From Actinomycetes bacterium (GTDB taxonomy: Bacteria; Actinomycetota; Coriobacteriia; Coriobacteriales; JAEZZM01), in contig JAEZZM010000036.1 of NCBI GenBank assembly GCA_023418575.1, positions 1 to 16,860 of the forward strand: DNA of 16,860 nt, read 5' to 3'. Both the position numbers and the translations under genes were made by a program. Of this stretch, positions 1 to 7,307 are shown piece by piece (within the stretch, counting starts at the first letter, position 1; every line of letters begins with the position of its first letter). The notes below the pieces were generated by a model. The model searched no databases. It had not been told where the DNA came from and was given only the letters and a program-made list of their open reading frames with translations.

Positions 1-333
1 AAGCTTCTTTAAAAGCTCAACCTGTTCTGTTTCAAGAAGACCAGTTTTACCCAGGTAAATGGTGTAGTTTTCACCACTTGTTAGACAACGCTCTAAGGCT
101 GCATGTAATTCCGATAAGACCGCAGCAACGCGCAGGTCTGCCATGCGTTTAAGCTCTGCCTCTTGTAATGCTGCCTCTTCAGTGGTGCTTGCAGCTGCAC
201 TAGCTGCCCCAAGATCTGCACCAGCCTTCGCAGCGCTAGCGCCTGTGCTACTTAAGCTCTCTGGTAGGGGCGTGTAGCCAGATGTAGGACCTTGAGCCCA
301 TTGCTCAGGGCTAATCTTGTTTTCTTCGCTCAT
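1..333 (-). CDS. HyaF/HupH-like hydrogenase maturation protein, N-terminal part (runs off left edge)
   Basis: An open frame of 111 codons starts at ATG 333 and continues without a stop to base 1, so only the N-terminus is seen. It overlaps the end of hyaD by 23 bases, which implies translational coupling and membership of the hydrogenase operon. Residues about 1-60 form an Ala/Ser/Gly-rich low-complexity leader. Residues about 75-111 (AAVLSELHAALERCLTSG and onward to ETEQVELLKKL) resemble the start of the HyaF/HupH family, where a helix of the type LNELQHQL is followed by a short strand and a helix ahead of an LGEGEV motif; that motif would lie just beyond the edge. HupH/HyaF proteins act in maturation of the hydrogenase small subunit. 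The assignment rests on position plus this weak resemblance. It could be another hydrogenase accessory protein. Confidence 0.55.
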   Translation of the reverse strand, partial: MSEENKISPEQWAQGPTSGYTPLPESLSSTGASAAKAGADLGAASAAASTTEEAALQEAELKRMADLRVAAVLSELHAALERCLTSGENYTIYLGKTGLLETEQVELLKKL

Positions 334-820
334 AGCGTACCCCCCAGGATTCTAAAACATCTAAACAGAGCTTAAGAGCTTCATCTTTTTTTGCCGCTAC
401 CTTATCGGAAAGCCCAATATGAGGCTCAAGAGAGGAGGGCTGAATACCCACAACATGGCAGGCCACTAAGGGATTGTCGCTAAGATTTTTTATGAAGAGC
501 ACGTCTTGAATGCCAACTTCATGCGCAGAAACCTGCGCTGCAAAATATTTATCAACCTCATCATGGCTAAAGCTGCAGAGAGTGGCTTCTTCAAGACCAG
601 CATCAAGAGCATCAATAAGTAATAGATGATCAAAATCTGACATAAAACCCAAAAGTTCCATGCCAGCAGTTCCGCCGTCAATCAATTGGATCTCAGGTGA
701 AAAAGTCCAGGAGCTCTGCAGCTCCTGGACCATGTGAACACCAAAACCTTCATCAGACATGAGAAGATTTCCAATTCCAAGAACGGCAATCATGGGCTGC
801 CTTTCTTGATTAATGCTCAT
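311..820 (-). CDS. hyaD: HyaD-type [NiFe]-hydrogenase maturation protease
   Basis: 169 residues, normal for the HyaD/HybD/HupD endopeptidase family (peptidase A31). These proteases clip the C-terminal extension of the large subunit after the NiFe centre is loaded. Visible signatures are the N-terminal VLGIGNLLMSDEGFGVH with Glu24, the LLLIDALDAG stretch with Asp70, and SAHEVGIQDVLF with His100. These match the three nickel-binding residues of HybD (Glu16, Asp62, His93 in E. coli). The C-terminal GIQPSSLEPHIGLSDKV matches the family GIQP...LS.V pattern. The substrate is evidently HyaB from the same operon, whose tail follows a DPCxxCxxH motif. The ATG at 820 overlaps the 3' end of hyaC by 11 bases, and the gene's own stop overlaps the next gene, so the three genes are coupled. 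Cytoplasmic. Confidence 0.95.
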   Translation of the reverse strand: MSINQERQPMIAVLGIGNLLMSDEGFGVHMVQELQSSWTFSPEIQLIDGGTAGMELLGFMSDFDHLLLIDALDAGLEEATLCSFSHDEVDKYFAAQVSAHEVGIQDVLFIKNLSDNPLVACHVVGIQPSSLEPHIGLSDKVAAKKDEALKLCLDVLESWGVRYERRKQD

Positions 821-1694
821 GTGCGACCTCGGCTAGCTTGCTTTGTTCAAGCTCATCATCAGGGCTAGGTTGAGCATCACGCTTTAAGCCTCGGCCCTTC
901 TTTTCCTCAGCAATGCTGCGCGCAAGTTCAGGATCAATATCATGAATATCAACAGGGGGATTCTCAAAGAATTTATAACCAGAAATCATTGAGGAGATCT
1001 CTCCGTCGCGCTCAAGATAGTCCGCTCTAAATGCAAGGTAAATATGTGCAATAACAAAGATCATAAAGTACCAGGCCACTACATGATGAACCAGGTGTGT
1101 TCCATACTCTGTTAAGAGCACATTTACTGGGTTAAAGATGTGAGCCAAAAGGCTATTGGGGCGCACTTGGGCAAACATAGCCAAACCGGTAACAATTACT
1201 ATAATAAGCGCAATATAAATAGAAAAGTAAGCGGTTCTTGCTAATGAGTTGCGCAAAAACTCTTTTTCTTCCTTTTGAGGAATAAAGAGGTAATGCTTGG
1301 TGCTATATACCAAACCCTGCCAGTATTCCTTTTTGTGGAATCTGGGCAAGAGCCTATCACCCTTATAACGGATTGCTCCATAAATACGAAGGATGCAGGA
1401 CCCAATTAAGATAAAGGCAAATACAAAGTGCAACAAGCGGATAAAAGACATGCTCATTGGACTACGCACAATATAGGTGGTCTCAGAACCTACCAATCCG
1501 CCGTAGGCAGGATCACCAATATAGAGTCCGGTAAAAAAGAGCACAAATACGCAGAGCACCATAATCCAGTGAAAGCTTCTTAAGAAAGGCGAGAAGAGCC
1601 AATACATCTGCTTTCCTGTTTTATGTTTGAGTCTGCGTGCCTGCAAATCCTGCTTGACTCGCTTGTTTGTTTTGCCTGAGCTTTTTTCACTCAT
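810..1694 (-). CDS. hyaC: [NiFe]-hydrogenase b-type cytochrome subunit (HyaC)
   Basis: Integral membrane cytochrome b that anchors the exported hydrogenase dimer and passes electrons from H2 to the quinone pool. I prefer ATG 1694 (294 residues) to an in-frame GTG at 1703 because AGGGGTG lies about 6 bases before the ATG; hyaB ends 14 bases upstream. Four hydrophobic segments are visible: about 41-59 (FHWIMVLCVFVLFFTG), 84-103, 156-175 and 203-221. Candidate haem ligands are His42 (in the R..HW context), His89, His203 or His204, and His217 (HHVVAWYFMIFVIAHIY), as in the HyaC/HupC family. The N-terminal 30 residues are strongly basic. The protein is longer than E. coli HyaC because of this leader and a charged C-terminal tail after residue about 245. 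Confidence 0.94.
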   Translation of the reverse strand: MSEKSSGKTNKRVKQDLQARRLKHKTGKQMYWLFSPFLRSFHWIMVLCVFVLFFTGLYIGDPAYGGLVGSETTYIVRSPMSMSFIRLLHFVFAFILIGSCILRIYGAIRYKGDRLLPRFHKKEYWQGLVYSTKHYLFIPQKEEKEFLRNSLARTAYFSIYIALIIVIVTGLAMFAQVRPNSLLAHIFNPVNVLLTEYGTHLVHHVVAWYFMIFVIAHIYLAFRADYLERDGEISSMISGYKFFENPPVDIHDIDPELARSIAEEKKGRGLKRDAQPSPDDELEQSKLAEVAHEH

Positions 1695-1708
1695 GCCAAT
1701 CACCCCTG

Positions 1709-3601
1709 TTAAACAATCAAAGTGCTGGCGCGAAGCTTGCCTGTAGCATCATATAAGTGGGTGGCGCAGGCTAGGCAAGGATCAAAGGAGTGAATACCTT
1801 TGAGTACCTCTACGGGCTTATCGGCAACAGCTATATGTGTATCAAGGATGCAAGCTTCATAGGCACCATGTTCACCCTGAGAACTTAGGGGCATTGCGTT
1901 CCAGGTTGAAGGAACTACTGCCTGGTAATTGCTTACTCTGCCCTTGGTGATTTCTACCCAGTGACCCAAAGCTCCACGAGGGGCTTCAAGTAGGCCTACG
2001 CCGCGCACAGGTCCCTCGGGCCACGTGGTGGGATCCCACTTTTCACCATTAAAGGTAACGGTGTCTCCCGCCTTGATATTGGCAATGAGCTTATCGTAGA
2101 AATAGCGAGCCAGCTCTTCAGCAAGCTGAGCATCAAGAGCACGACAAGCAGTGCGTCCAACAGTGGAGCACATCCATACATGTGCAGGAGCGCCCAAGAG
2201 GCTTGATACGGTATCAATCTGCTTAACCATGAGCTCTTCTGCCCAAGTTGGTTTGTCGATAATACCTTGCTTTACCTTGGTGTATACAACAATATACTTG
2301 GCAAGTGGGCCAACCTCACAAGCCTTGCCCTGTAAGGTTGGGGACTTGATCCATGAGTATTTATTATCCTCATCCAAAAACTCCCACTTGGTTTTAGTTC
2401 CTTCTTTGGGGCCTGTGTAGTTGGGATTGGTTTGACCAACAGAAGGATGTAAGCTTTTTACGCCTTCAGGATAGCTATACCAAGAGTGCTCAACTTCTTC
2501 GGTAATGAAGTTTTCATTCATAAAGTCTTGACCACTAAGTACGGTAACTTTTGCAGCTTCAACACCCTTGAAGAAGTCTTCAACTACACCATTTGAGCGC
2601 ACTAAGCATTTCTCGTGATAGTCACCGCTTTGGATAGAGGTATAAGACTCATCTGGGTAGTTACCATAGCCAAGGGCACGAACCTTAGATAGACCTCCGC
2701 CATCAAGTTTGCCAGCCTCGGCATAAATTTTGCCAATGGCGAGAAGATCAGGCAGATAGAAGTAGTTGACTAGGTTAAGACCTAAGGCCAGTGATTCATC
2801 TACTACAGCAAGACGCATGGCGTTTACGGGCGCATTCATATCTTCCATAGAGATAGCACAAGGCATGCCACCTACAACATAGTGAGGATGAGGGTTCTTT
2901 CCACCAAATACTACCTGAGGAGTTACAATGTCGCGCTGACGATCAAGAATATTGAGATAGTGAGCTACGCCCATCAGGTGCACCTCTGGGGGAAGAAGGA
3001 GGTAATCAGGATGATCCCACCAATGAGCGGCAAAGATACCAAGTTGTCCTGAGTCCACAATCTTTTTGACCTTAGCTTGGATGGCAGCAAAATAGGCCTC
3101 AGTAGACTTGGGGAACTCTTTTGGATAAGCATCAATATCTAAGCCTTCACGTGGACCTTTAAGTCCTGTTACGTCATAGGTCTTAAGTACTAAATCTTGA
3201 AGTTCGCCCGTCTTTTTGGGATCTGCTTTCAAGGCTTCAACAGGGCTTACCCAGTCAAGCGCATGCAGATGATAAAAGTGGACAATATGATCATGGGCGT
3301 CAAGACAGGCTTCCATGATATTTCTAATGTAGTTAGCATTTTTTGGGATCTTGATCTCAAGGGCATCTTCTACTGCTCTAAGAGAAGCAAGAGAGTGTGT
3401 TGAGGTGCAAACACCGCAGATGCGACCTGCAAAAGCCCATACATCACGAGGATCTCTATCTTTAGAAACTACCTCAATGCCGCGCCAGGCAGTGCCAGAT
3501 GAAAGAGCCTTAGAGACCTTTCCACTTGCCTCGTCTACTTCAACTTCCAAACGAAGATGACCTTCAATACGAGTTACGGGATCAATAACAACACGCTTCA
3601 T
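1709..3601 (-). CDS. hyaB: [NiFe]-hydrogenase group 1 large (catalytic) subunit
   Basis: Catalytic subunit carrying the NiFe(CN)2CO centre for H2 oxidation; 630 residues as a precursor. All the family marks are present: RIEGHLRLEVEVD at 11-23 with the proton-gate Glu13, the L1 motif RDPRDVWAFAGRICGVCTSTH with Cys62 and Cys65, and the C-terminal DPCLACATH with Cys609, Cys612 and His615. HyaD is expected to cut after His615 and remove the last 15 residues. The protein has no signal of its own and should be exported piggy-back on the Tat signal of HyaA. The ATG lies only 2 bases after the hyaA stop; an AGAGGGTG stretch inside the hyaA tail may serve as a distant Shine-Dalgarno, so coupling is likely. 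RICGVC and the overall architecture fit group 1 membrane-bound uptake enzymes. A coriobacterial subgroup (1i in the HydDB scheme) is my inference. Confidence 0.97.
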   Translation of the reverse strand: MKRVVIDPVTRIEGHLRLEVEVDEASGKVSKALSSGTAWRGIEVVSKDRDPRDVWAFAGRICGVCTSTHSLASLRAVEDALEIKIPKNANYIRNIMEACLDAHDHIVHFYHLHALDWVSPVEALKADPKKTGELQDLVLKTYDVTGLKGPREGLDIDAYPKEFPKSTEAYFAAIQAKVKKIVDSGQLGIFAAHWWDHPDYLLLPPEVHLMGVAHYLNILDRQRDIVTPQVVFGGKNPHPHYVVGGMPCAISMEDMNAPVNAMRLAVVDESLALGLNLVNYFYLPDLLAIGKIYAEAGKLDGGGLSKVRALGYGNYPDESYTSIQSGDYHEKCLVRSNGVVEDFFKGVEAAKVTVLSGQDFMNENFITEEVEHSWYSYPEGVKSLHPSVGQTNPNYTGPKEGTKTKWEFLDEDNKYSWIKSPTLQGKACEVGPLAKYIVVYTKVKQGIIDKPTWAEELMVKQIDTVSSLLGAPAHVWMCSTVGRTACRALDAQLAEELARYFYDKLIANIKAGDTVTFNGEKWDPTTWPEGPVRGVGLLEAPRGALGHWVEITKGRVSNYQAVVPSTWNAMPLSSQGEHGAYEACILDTHIAVADKPVEVLKGIHSFDPCLACATHLYDATGKLRASTLIV

Positions 3602-3603
3602 GC

Positions 3604-4749
3604 CTAGTTCTCACCCTCTTTTTTCTCAGCCTGCTCTTCAGCCTTAAGTTCTTTTGCTTCTTGAACCTTGTGGCTTGCAATAGTAGCTACAGCGTGAATA
3701 CCTACAGCTGCAGCTGCTACACCAGCAGCGGCGATTCCAACATTATCAGCAACAGTTACGCTATGAGGCGTGTGAACATTGGGTAGACGCTTGTAGAAGT
3801 CGCCATTGTCCCAGAATTTATTCTCTGAACATCCAATGCAGCCATGGCCAGATTGAATGGGGTAGGAAAGACCGCCCCACCAGCGCATATTACCGCATGA
3901 ATTATAGGCCTCAGGACCACGACAGCCCACTTTGTACAGACATAAACCAGCTTTTGCACCCTTATCGTCAAAGTTTTCAACAAAGAGGCCTGAATCAAAG
4001 AAGGGACGGCGATAGCAGGTATCATGAATACGGTTGCCGTAGAATTGCTTTGGTCTTCTTTGACTATCTACAGGAGGTAGTTGTCCAAAGAGAGCATAGT
4101 GCATTATTACACCAGTCATGACCTCAGGAATTGGTGGACAACCAGGCACTTTTACAATGGGCACTCCACTTACTACATCTGAGACTGAAACAGTGTGAGT
4201 GGGGTTGGGATGAGCAGCTTGAATGCCGCCCCAGGCAGCGCATGAGCCGTATTCAATTACTACAGCTGCCTTTGAAGCCAGATGCTTAAGCTCTTCTACA
4301 AAGGGCTTGCCGCCTGTCATACAGTAAGTACCCTCATCATCTAAGGATACGCCACCTTCTACAGCTAAGATGTACTGGCCCCCATATTGCTCAACAAGCT
4401 CTTCAAGATGATGCTCAAAAGCGCTGCCTGCAGCAGCTGCAAGAGTATCGGTGTACTCAAGAGAGATCATGTTGAGAACAACATCTGAAGCAAAAGGTGA
4501 GGTAGAGCGAATGAAGCTCTCATCACAGCCGGTGCACTCATGACCATGTAGCCAGATAACTACGGGAAGTTGCTTTGACTCTGCAGCCTCAACAACTTTA
4601 GGTAACATGGCGGGAGCAAGTCCGAGCGCAGCTGTGAGGCCTACGCAAGTCTTCATAAAAGAGCGTCGGCTTAAGCTGCGGTCTTGAAACTCCTCCCAAA
4701 GCGTTTTTCGACCACGCTTGATTTCGTTAGACACGGTGTCTCCTGCCAT
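3604..4749 (-). CDS. hyaA: [NiFe]-hydrogenase group 1 small subunit with Tat signal
   Basis: Electron-transfer subunit with three Fe-S clusters. A twin-arginine signal SRRSFMK (residues 27-33) and hydrophobic stretch 34-50 precede the mature part. Proximal [4Fe-4S] ligands: Cys72, Cys75, Cys170, Cys204. Distal cluster: His242, Cys245, Cys270, Cys276. Medial [3Fe-4S]: Cys285, Cys304, Cys307, with Pro297 in place of a fourth Cys. In O2-tolerant Hya/MBH proteins two extra cysteines flank the proximal cluster (ECTCC and WGCVQ); here both sites are Gly (Gly74 in ECTGC, Gly175 in WGGIQ). A C-terminal hydrophobic helix (about 328-350) anchors the protein, followed by a Lys/Glu-rich tail. The ATG at 4749 lacks a clear Shine-Dalgarno; an in-frame GTG at 4734 has AGGAG 5 bases upstream and may be the true start (376 residues). 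First gene of the operon. Confidence 0.97.
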   Translation of the reverse strand: MAGDTVSNEIKRGRKTLWEEFQDRSLSRRSFMKTCVGLTAALGLAPAMLPKVVEAAESKQLPVVIWLHGHECTGCDESFIRSTSPFASDVVLNMISLEYTDTLAAAAGSAFEHHLEELVEQYGGQYILAVEGGVSLDDEGTYCMTGGKPFVEELKHLASKAAVVIEYGSCAAWGGIQAAHPNPTHTVSVSDVVSGVPIVKVPGCPPIPEVMTGVIMHYALFGQLPPVDSQRRPKQFYGNRIHDTCYRRPFFDSGLFVENFDDKGAKAGLCLYKVGCRGPEAYNSCGNMRWWGGLSYPIQSGHGCIGCSENKFWDNGDFYKRLPNVHTPHSVTVADNVGIAAAGVAAAAVGIHAVATIASHKVQEAKELKAEEQAEKKEGEN

Positions 4750-5099
4750 TCGTGTTTTTTGTGATTTGCAAGCTGACGATAAGATCAGGCTTTGAGCGCT
4801 AGGTTTTGATCGGCATAGCTTTTATACGTATGCACAGATGCACGCTCATATGCTTCCTTGTGCTAAGAACCTTGATCTAAGCGAACTTGCTAAAACACAC
4901 CTACGTTGAATATTTTATAGGTTTTTCAACCAAAAATGTATGATTTGTGCCACGAAACAGGGGTAAACGTCCCAAAAAATTGCTTTAAAATAAGCAGATT
5001 ACCCCTTTTTAGCATAAATATGAATATTGAATAATTCGTAATACTACGTTTCTGAAATTTTATGCATCAATCTGCTTAGAGTTGGTCTGTCTCAATTGA
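4750..5099. promoter_or_regulatory. Upstream regulatory region of the hydrogenase operon
   Basis: No gene is visible in these 350 bases, which are AT-richer than the neighbours. On the minus strand a TATAAAAT (4912-4919) is a plausible -10 element, but the -35 position is poor (CATACA), which would suit an activated promoter. Upstream of it lies nested symmetry: AGGGGTAA (4959-4966) faces TTACCCCT (4999-5006), and between them TGCTT (4981-4985) and AAGCA (4992-4996) flank a 6-base centre. A weaker ACCTA/TAGGT pair (4899-4903, 4918-4922) brackets the -10. No FNR or CRP consensus was recognised. Promoter use is inferred, not shown. Confidence 0.45.
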
Positions 5100-5372
5100 G
5101 CTGCTCTAATTGGCGGAGTTCTTGTCGCATTCAGATGTGTCAATGAGGCGATAATAACTTACCTAGCAGTTCAGGCATTTCAGTATGGCGACGGCTTCTC
5201 TAATATGGTGTCTCCATTTTTAGGCTGGACTGTTGGTGGCTGTGTGCTTGCAGGTGTTCCCTTCCCCAAGTGGCTTAAATGGGTCTTTCCAAAGGTAATC
5301 TTATTTATTATTTTAGGTTTTGTGGTGATGTATGGTCTAACCGTAAGCGGCTGGGCATTATATGAGTTTTAG
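5100..5372 (+). pseudogene. C-terminal remnant of a YfcC/DcuC-superfamily transporter
   Basis: About 90 codons are open between an in-frame TGA at 5097-5099 and the TAG at 5370-5372, with no credible start or ribosome site. The translation contains LAVQAFQYGDGFSNMVSP, then GGCVLAGVPFPKWLKWVFP and a final hydrophobic helix (KVILFIILGFVVMYGL). That is the C-terminal end pattern of YfcC-like C4-dicarboxylate/amino-acid carriers (AFQ.GDGF.N...P...G....AG.P..KWLK...P). A full carrier has about 450-500 residues, so roughly four fifths are missing. The upstream break lies close to the hydrogenase regulatory region, consistent with a deletion that fused the two. I see no frameshift within the stump, so the loss may be fairly recent. 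The substrate cannot be told. Confidence 0.7.
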
Positions 5373-5426
5373 ATTTATGGGTTTTAAGAGCCTATGAGTT
5401 TTAACAAACTATGAGTTTTAACAAAG
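5361..5426 (+). repeat. Four-copy degenerate tandem repeat (about 17-base unit) across the transporter stop codon
   Basis: Copies begin at 5361, 5376, 5393 and 5410 and share TATGAGTTTTA (the second has TATGGGTTTTA). The last two copies are identical over CTATGAGTTTTAACAAA (5392-5408 and 5409-5425). The first copy includes the last codons and stop of the transporter stump. The steps are 15, 17 and 17 bases. The array ends about 10 bases before the ribosome-binding region of the next gene. Confidence 0.85.
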
Positions 5427-5451
5427 GTGTTTAGAAAAGGATCTGTTGAAG

Positions 5452-6636
5452 ATGTTTGATTTTGATGAGTTCATTGATAGGGCTAATACACAATCTATTA
5501 AATGCATGCTTTTGCCTGAGGGTTGCCCTAGTGATGCACTGGCACTTTGGGTGGCAGATATGGATTTCAAATGTGCGCCCGTTATTATCGAAGCCTTGCA
5601 AAAGCGCATTAACCATGGCATTTTTGGCTACAGCCTGTATGAGACTGGTGAGCTTAAAGAGGCAATTTGTGGCTGGTTTGAAAAGCGCTTTGATTGGAAG
5701 ATCACTGATCCCAGACATATTGTTTACAGCCCCGGTGTTGTCCCCGCTATCTCATTTTTGCTTCAAGCATTAAGCAAGCCTGGCGATAAGATCATAATCC
5801 AGCGTCCTGTTTATTATCCTTTTACCGACAAGATCGAGGCAAGCGGCAGGCAGGTAGTTAATAATCCATTGATCTGTAGCATAGCTGATAACAAATTGAA
5901 CTATCGGATGGATTTAGATCTTTTGGATAAGCAGCTTGCTGATAAGGATACGCAAGGTATGATTTTGTGTAATCCCCACAATCCTGTTGGTCGCGTATGG
6001 ACTGAAGAGGAGCTTAAGGCTGTCTTAGAGCTTGCTAAAAAACATAAGAAGTGGATTATTTCTGATGAGATACACATGGATCTCACTCGTAAAGGCATAA
6101 AGCATATTCCTCTGCTTAAGATAGCTGGAGATTATGCCGATCAAGTTATTGCGTGCACAGCTCCATCAAAGAGTTTTAACTTAGCTGGAATGCAGCTTTC
6201 TAATATAGTTATCCCAAATGAGGAGTATAGAAAAGCCTTCTTAGCTATTAGCGATAAGCTCAATGGCGTTGGTATTCCCAATCCTTTTGCAATTAGTGCA
6301 ACTATTGCTGCATATACGCAAGGTGATAGCTGGCTTGATGCCTTGCGTGAGTATTTAGATTCAAACATTGCCTTGGTGGAGCATTTTGTTTCTGAGCATT
6401 TGCCTTTAGCAAAGATTGCTCCTTGTGAGGGAACTTATTTAATGTGGCTTGATCTGCGTGCTTATGAGTCTGACTACAAAAAGCTTGAGGATAAGATGCA
6501 GCATAAGGCAAAACTTGCCTTAGATGAAGGCTATATTTTTGGTGAAGAGGGAAGAGGCTTTGAGCGCATAAATATTGCCTCACCACGCAGTGTTATTGAA
6601 GACGCTCTTAAGCGTATGGAGCAAGCTCTAGTATAA
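5452..6636 (+). CDS. malY: MalY/PatB-family PLP-dependent C-S lyase / aminotransferase
   Basis: 394 residues from ATG 5452, typical of the fold-type I MalY/PatB family (cystathionine beta-lyase-like enzymes that cleave C-S bonds of cystathionine or cysteine; some double as aminotransferases). Visible signatures: LWVADMDF (32-39), a family hallmark; YSPGVVPAISFLLQALSKPGD; QRPVYYPF; LCNPHNPVGRVWTEEEL around the PLP-binding Asn; ISDEIHMDL with the pyridine-binding Asp; and TAPSKSFNLAG with Lys240 as the Schiff-base lysine. An AGGA at 5438-5441 precedes ATG 5452 by 10 bases. A TTG at 5446 is also in frame but too close to it. The gene stands alone between tandem arrays and ends at a strong terminator, so it is probably monocistronic. 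Cystathionine or cysteine is the likely substrate (inference). Confidence 0.88.
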   Translation: MFDFDEFIDRANTQSIKCMLLPEGCPSDALALWVADMDFKCAPVIIEALQKRINHGIFGYSLYETGELKEAICGWFEKRFDWKITDPRHIVYSPGVVPAISFLLQALSKPGDKIIIQRPVYYPFTDKIEASGRQVVNNPLICSIADNKLNYRMDLDLLDKQLADKDTQGMILCNPHNPVGRVWTEEELKAVLELAKKHKKWIISDEIHMDLTRKGIKHIPLLKIAGDYADQVIACTAPSKSFNLAGMQLSNIVIPNEEYRKAFLAISDKLNGVGIPNPFAISATIAAYTQGDSWLDALREYLDSNIALVEHFVSEHLPLAKIAPCEGTYLMWLDLRAYESDYKKLEDKMQHKAKLALDEGYIFGEEGRGFERINIASPRSVIEDALKRMEQALV

Positions 6637-6637
6637 G

Positions 6638-6693
6638 GATTCTACTTAAGAGATTCTATTTAAGAGACTCTGCTTGAGAGATTCTACTTAAGA
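6638..6693 (+). repeat. Four-copy 14-base tandem repeat directly after the malY stop
   Basis: Four adjoining 14-base units: GATTCTACTTAAGA (6638-6651), GATTCTATTTAAGA (6652-6665), GACTCTGCTTGAGA (6666-6679) and GATTCTACTTAAGA (6680-6693). The first starts one base after the TAA. Copies 1 and 4 are identical; copy 3 differs at three positions. Each unit carries TAA or TGA, and because 14 is not divisible by 3 the array presents stops in all frames. Confidence 0.93.
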
Positions 6694-6721
6694 ATTTGCG
6701 GAGTAGCTTAGAACTTATTTG

Positions 6722-6754
6722 AAAAGCCCAGGAATGACAGTGTCCTGGGCTTTT
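6722..6754 (+). terminator. Rho-independent terminator of malY (symmetrical, may work both ways)
   Basis: Perfect 12-base arms AAAAGCCCAGGA (6722-6733) and TCCTGGGCTTTT (6743-6754) around a 9-base loop, followed by ATTATG. The A-rich 5' side makes it a possible bidirectional terminator, although no minus-strand gene converges on it here. Confidence 0.92.
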
Positions 6755-6947
6755 ATTATGTATTTATCACATTCCCGTAGTATATCTTCTTGATATCTAA
6801 ATTAGTTCTTATCGAAAACTTGAGTCTCTAATTGTGAGATTTTGTGGATACAGGGATATAAATCTGCTTAGCTTTGATAGGCTTGGGTACTATAAGATTC
6901 GACATACAGATTATCTGTTTCAAACAAGTGATAGGAGGACTGAGATT
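6755..6947 (+). promoter_or_regulatory. groES upstream region
   Basis: This 193-base gap must hold the groESL promoter. No CIRCE element (TTAGCACTC-N9-GAGTGCTAA) is present. One half of an HspR-type HAIR site (CTTGAGT, 6819-6825) is seen, but the partner ACTCAAG is missing. AAATTAG (6799-6805) and CTAATT (6828-6833) form a short inverted pair around it. A TATAAG at 6888-6893 could be a -10 with a poor -35 (TTAGCT, spacer 17). The ribosome site AGGAGG (6933-6938) lies 9 bases before the groES ATG. Confidence 0.4.
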
Positions 6948-7235
6948 ATGAATCTCAAACCACTGGGTGATCGTGTGATTGTTAAGGCTGCAGAGGCTGA
7001 GACAAAAACTCAATCAGGATTGTATCTTACTACTTCTAGCCAAGAAAAACCTCAGCGCGGTGAAGTTTTGGCCGTTGGTGAGGGTCGCTTTGACTCAGAG
7101 GGTAAGCGCATTCCTCTTGATCTTAAGGTTGGAGATACCGTTATCTACAGCAAATATGGTGGAACCGAGGTTAAGTTAGAAGATGAGGAATACCTTATCT
7201 TGCGCGCAGATGATATTTATGCGGTAATCCAGTAG
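6948..7235 (+). CDS. groES: Co-chaperonin GroES
   Basis: 95 residues, the usual GroES (Hsp10/Cpn10) length. The start at ATG 6948 is fixed by a strong AGGAGG at 6933-6938; the upstream open frame is not translated protein. The N-terminus MNLKPLGDRVIVK is canonical. The mobile loop that docks on GroEL is about residues 17-33 (ETKTQSGLYLTTSSQEK), with GLYLTTSS where many species have GIVLPDTA. GEVLAVGEG, VGDTVIYSKYGGTEVK and the EEYLILRADDIYAVI terminus complete the beta-barrel. The protein forms the heptameric lid of the GroEL folding chamber in the cytoplasm. groEL follows after 72 bases with no terminator between, so the two form one operon. Confidence 0.97.
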   Translation: MNLKPLGDRVIVKAAEAETKTQSGLYLTTSSQEKPQRGEVLAVGEGRFDSEGKRIPLDLKVGDTVIYSKYGGTEVKLEDEEYLILRADDIYAVIQ

Positions 7236-7307
7236 TTCCATACAATTCGTTTTTGCTATAAGTTTTTCGCTGTTGGTTTGAAACTAAAAGAAAGGACCTG
7301 CGTTTAG

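Noticed and set aside
1703..1703. GTG 1703 as the start of hyaC
   Set aside because: The AGGGGTG that would serve as Shine-Dalgarno overlaps this codon and is placed correctly for ATG 1694 instead.
3351..3560. Plus-strand open frame inside hyaB (one of several)
   Set aside because: Shadow of the hydrogenase large subunit frame; no ribosome site or family resemblance.
6638..6693. Possible CRISPR array because of regular repeats
   Set aside because: Units are 14 bases and directly adjoining, with no spacers and no cas genes. It is a tandem repeat.
6755..6947. CIRCE operator for HrcA
   Set aside because: No TTAGCACTC or GAGTGCTAA halves on either strand.
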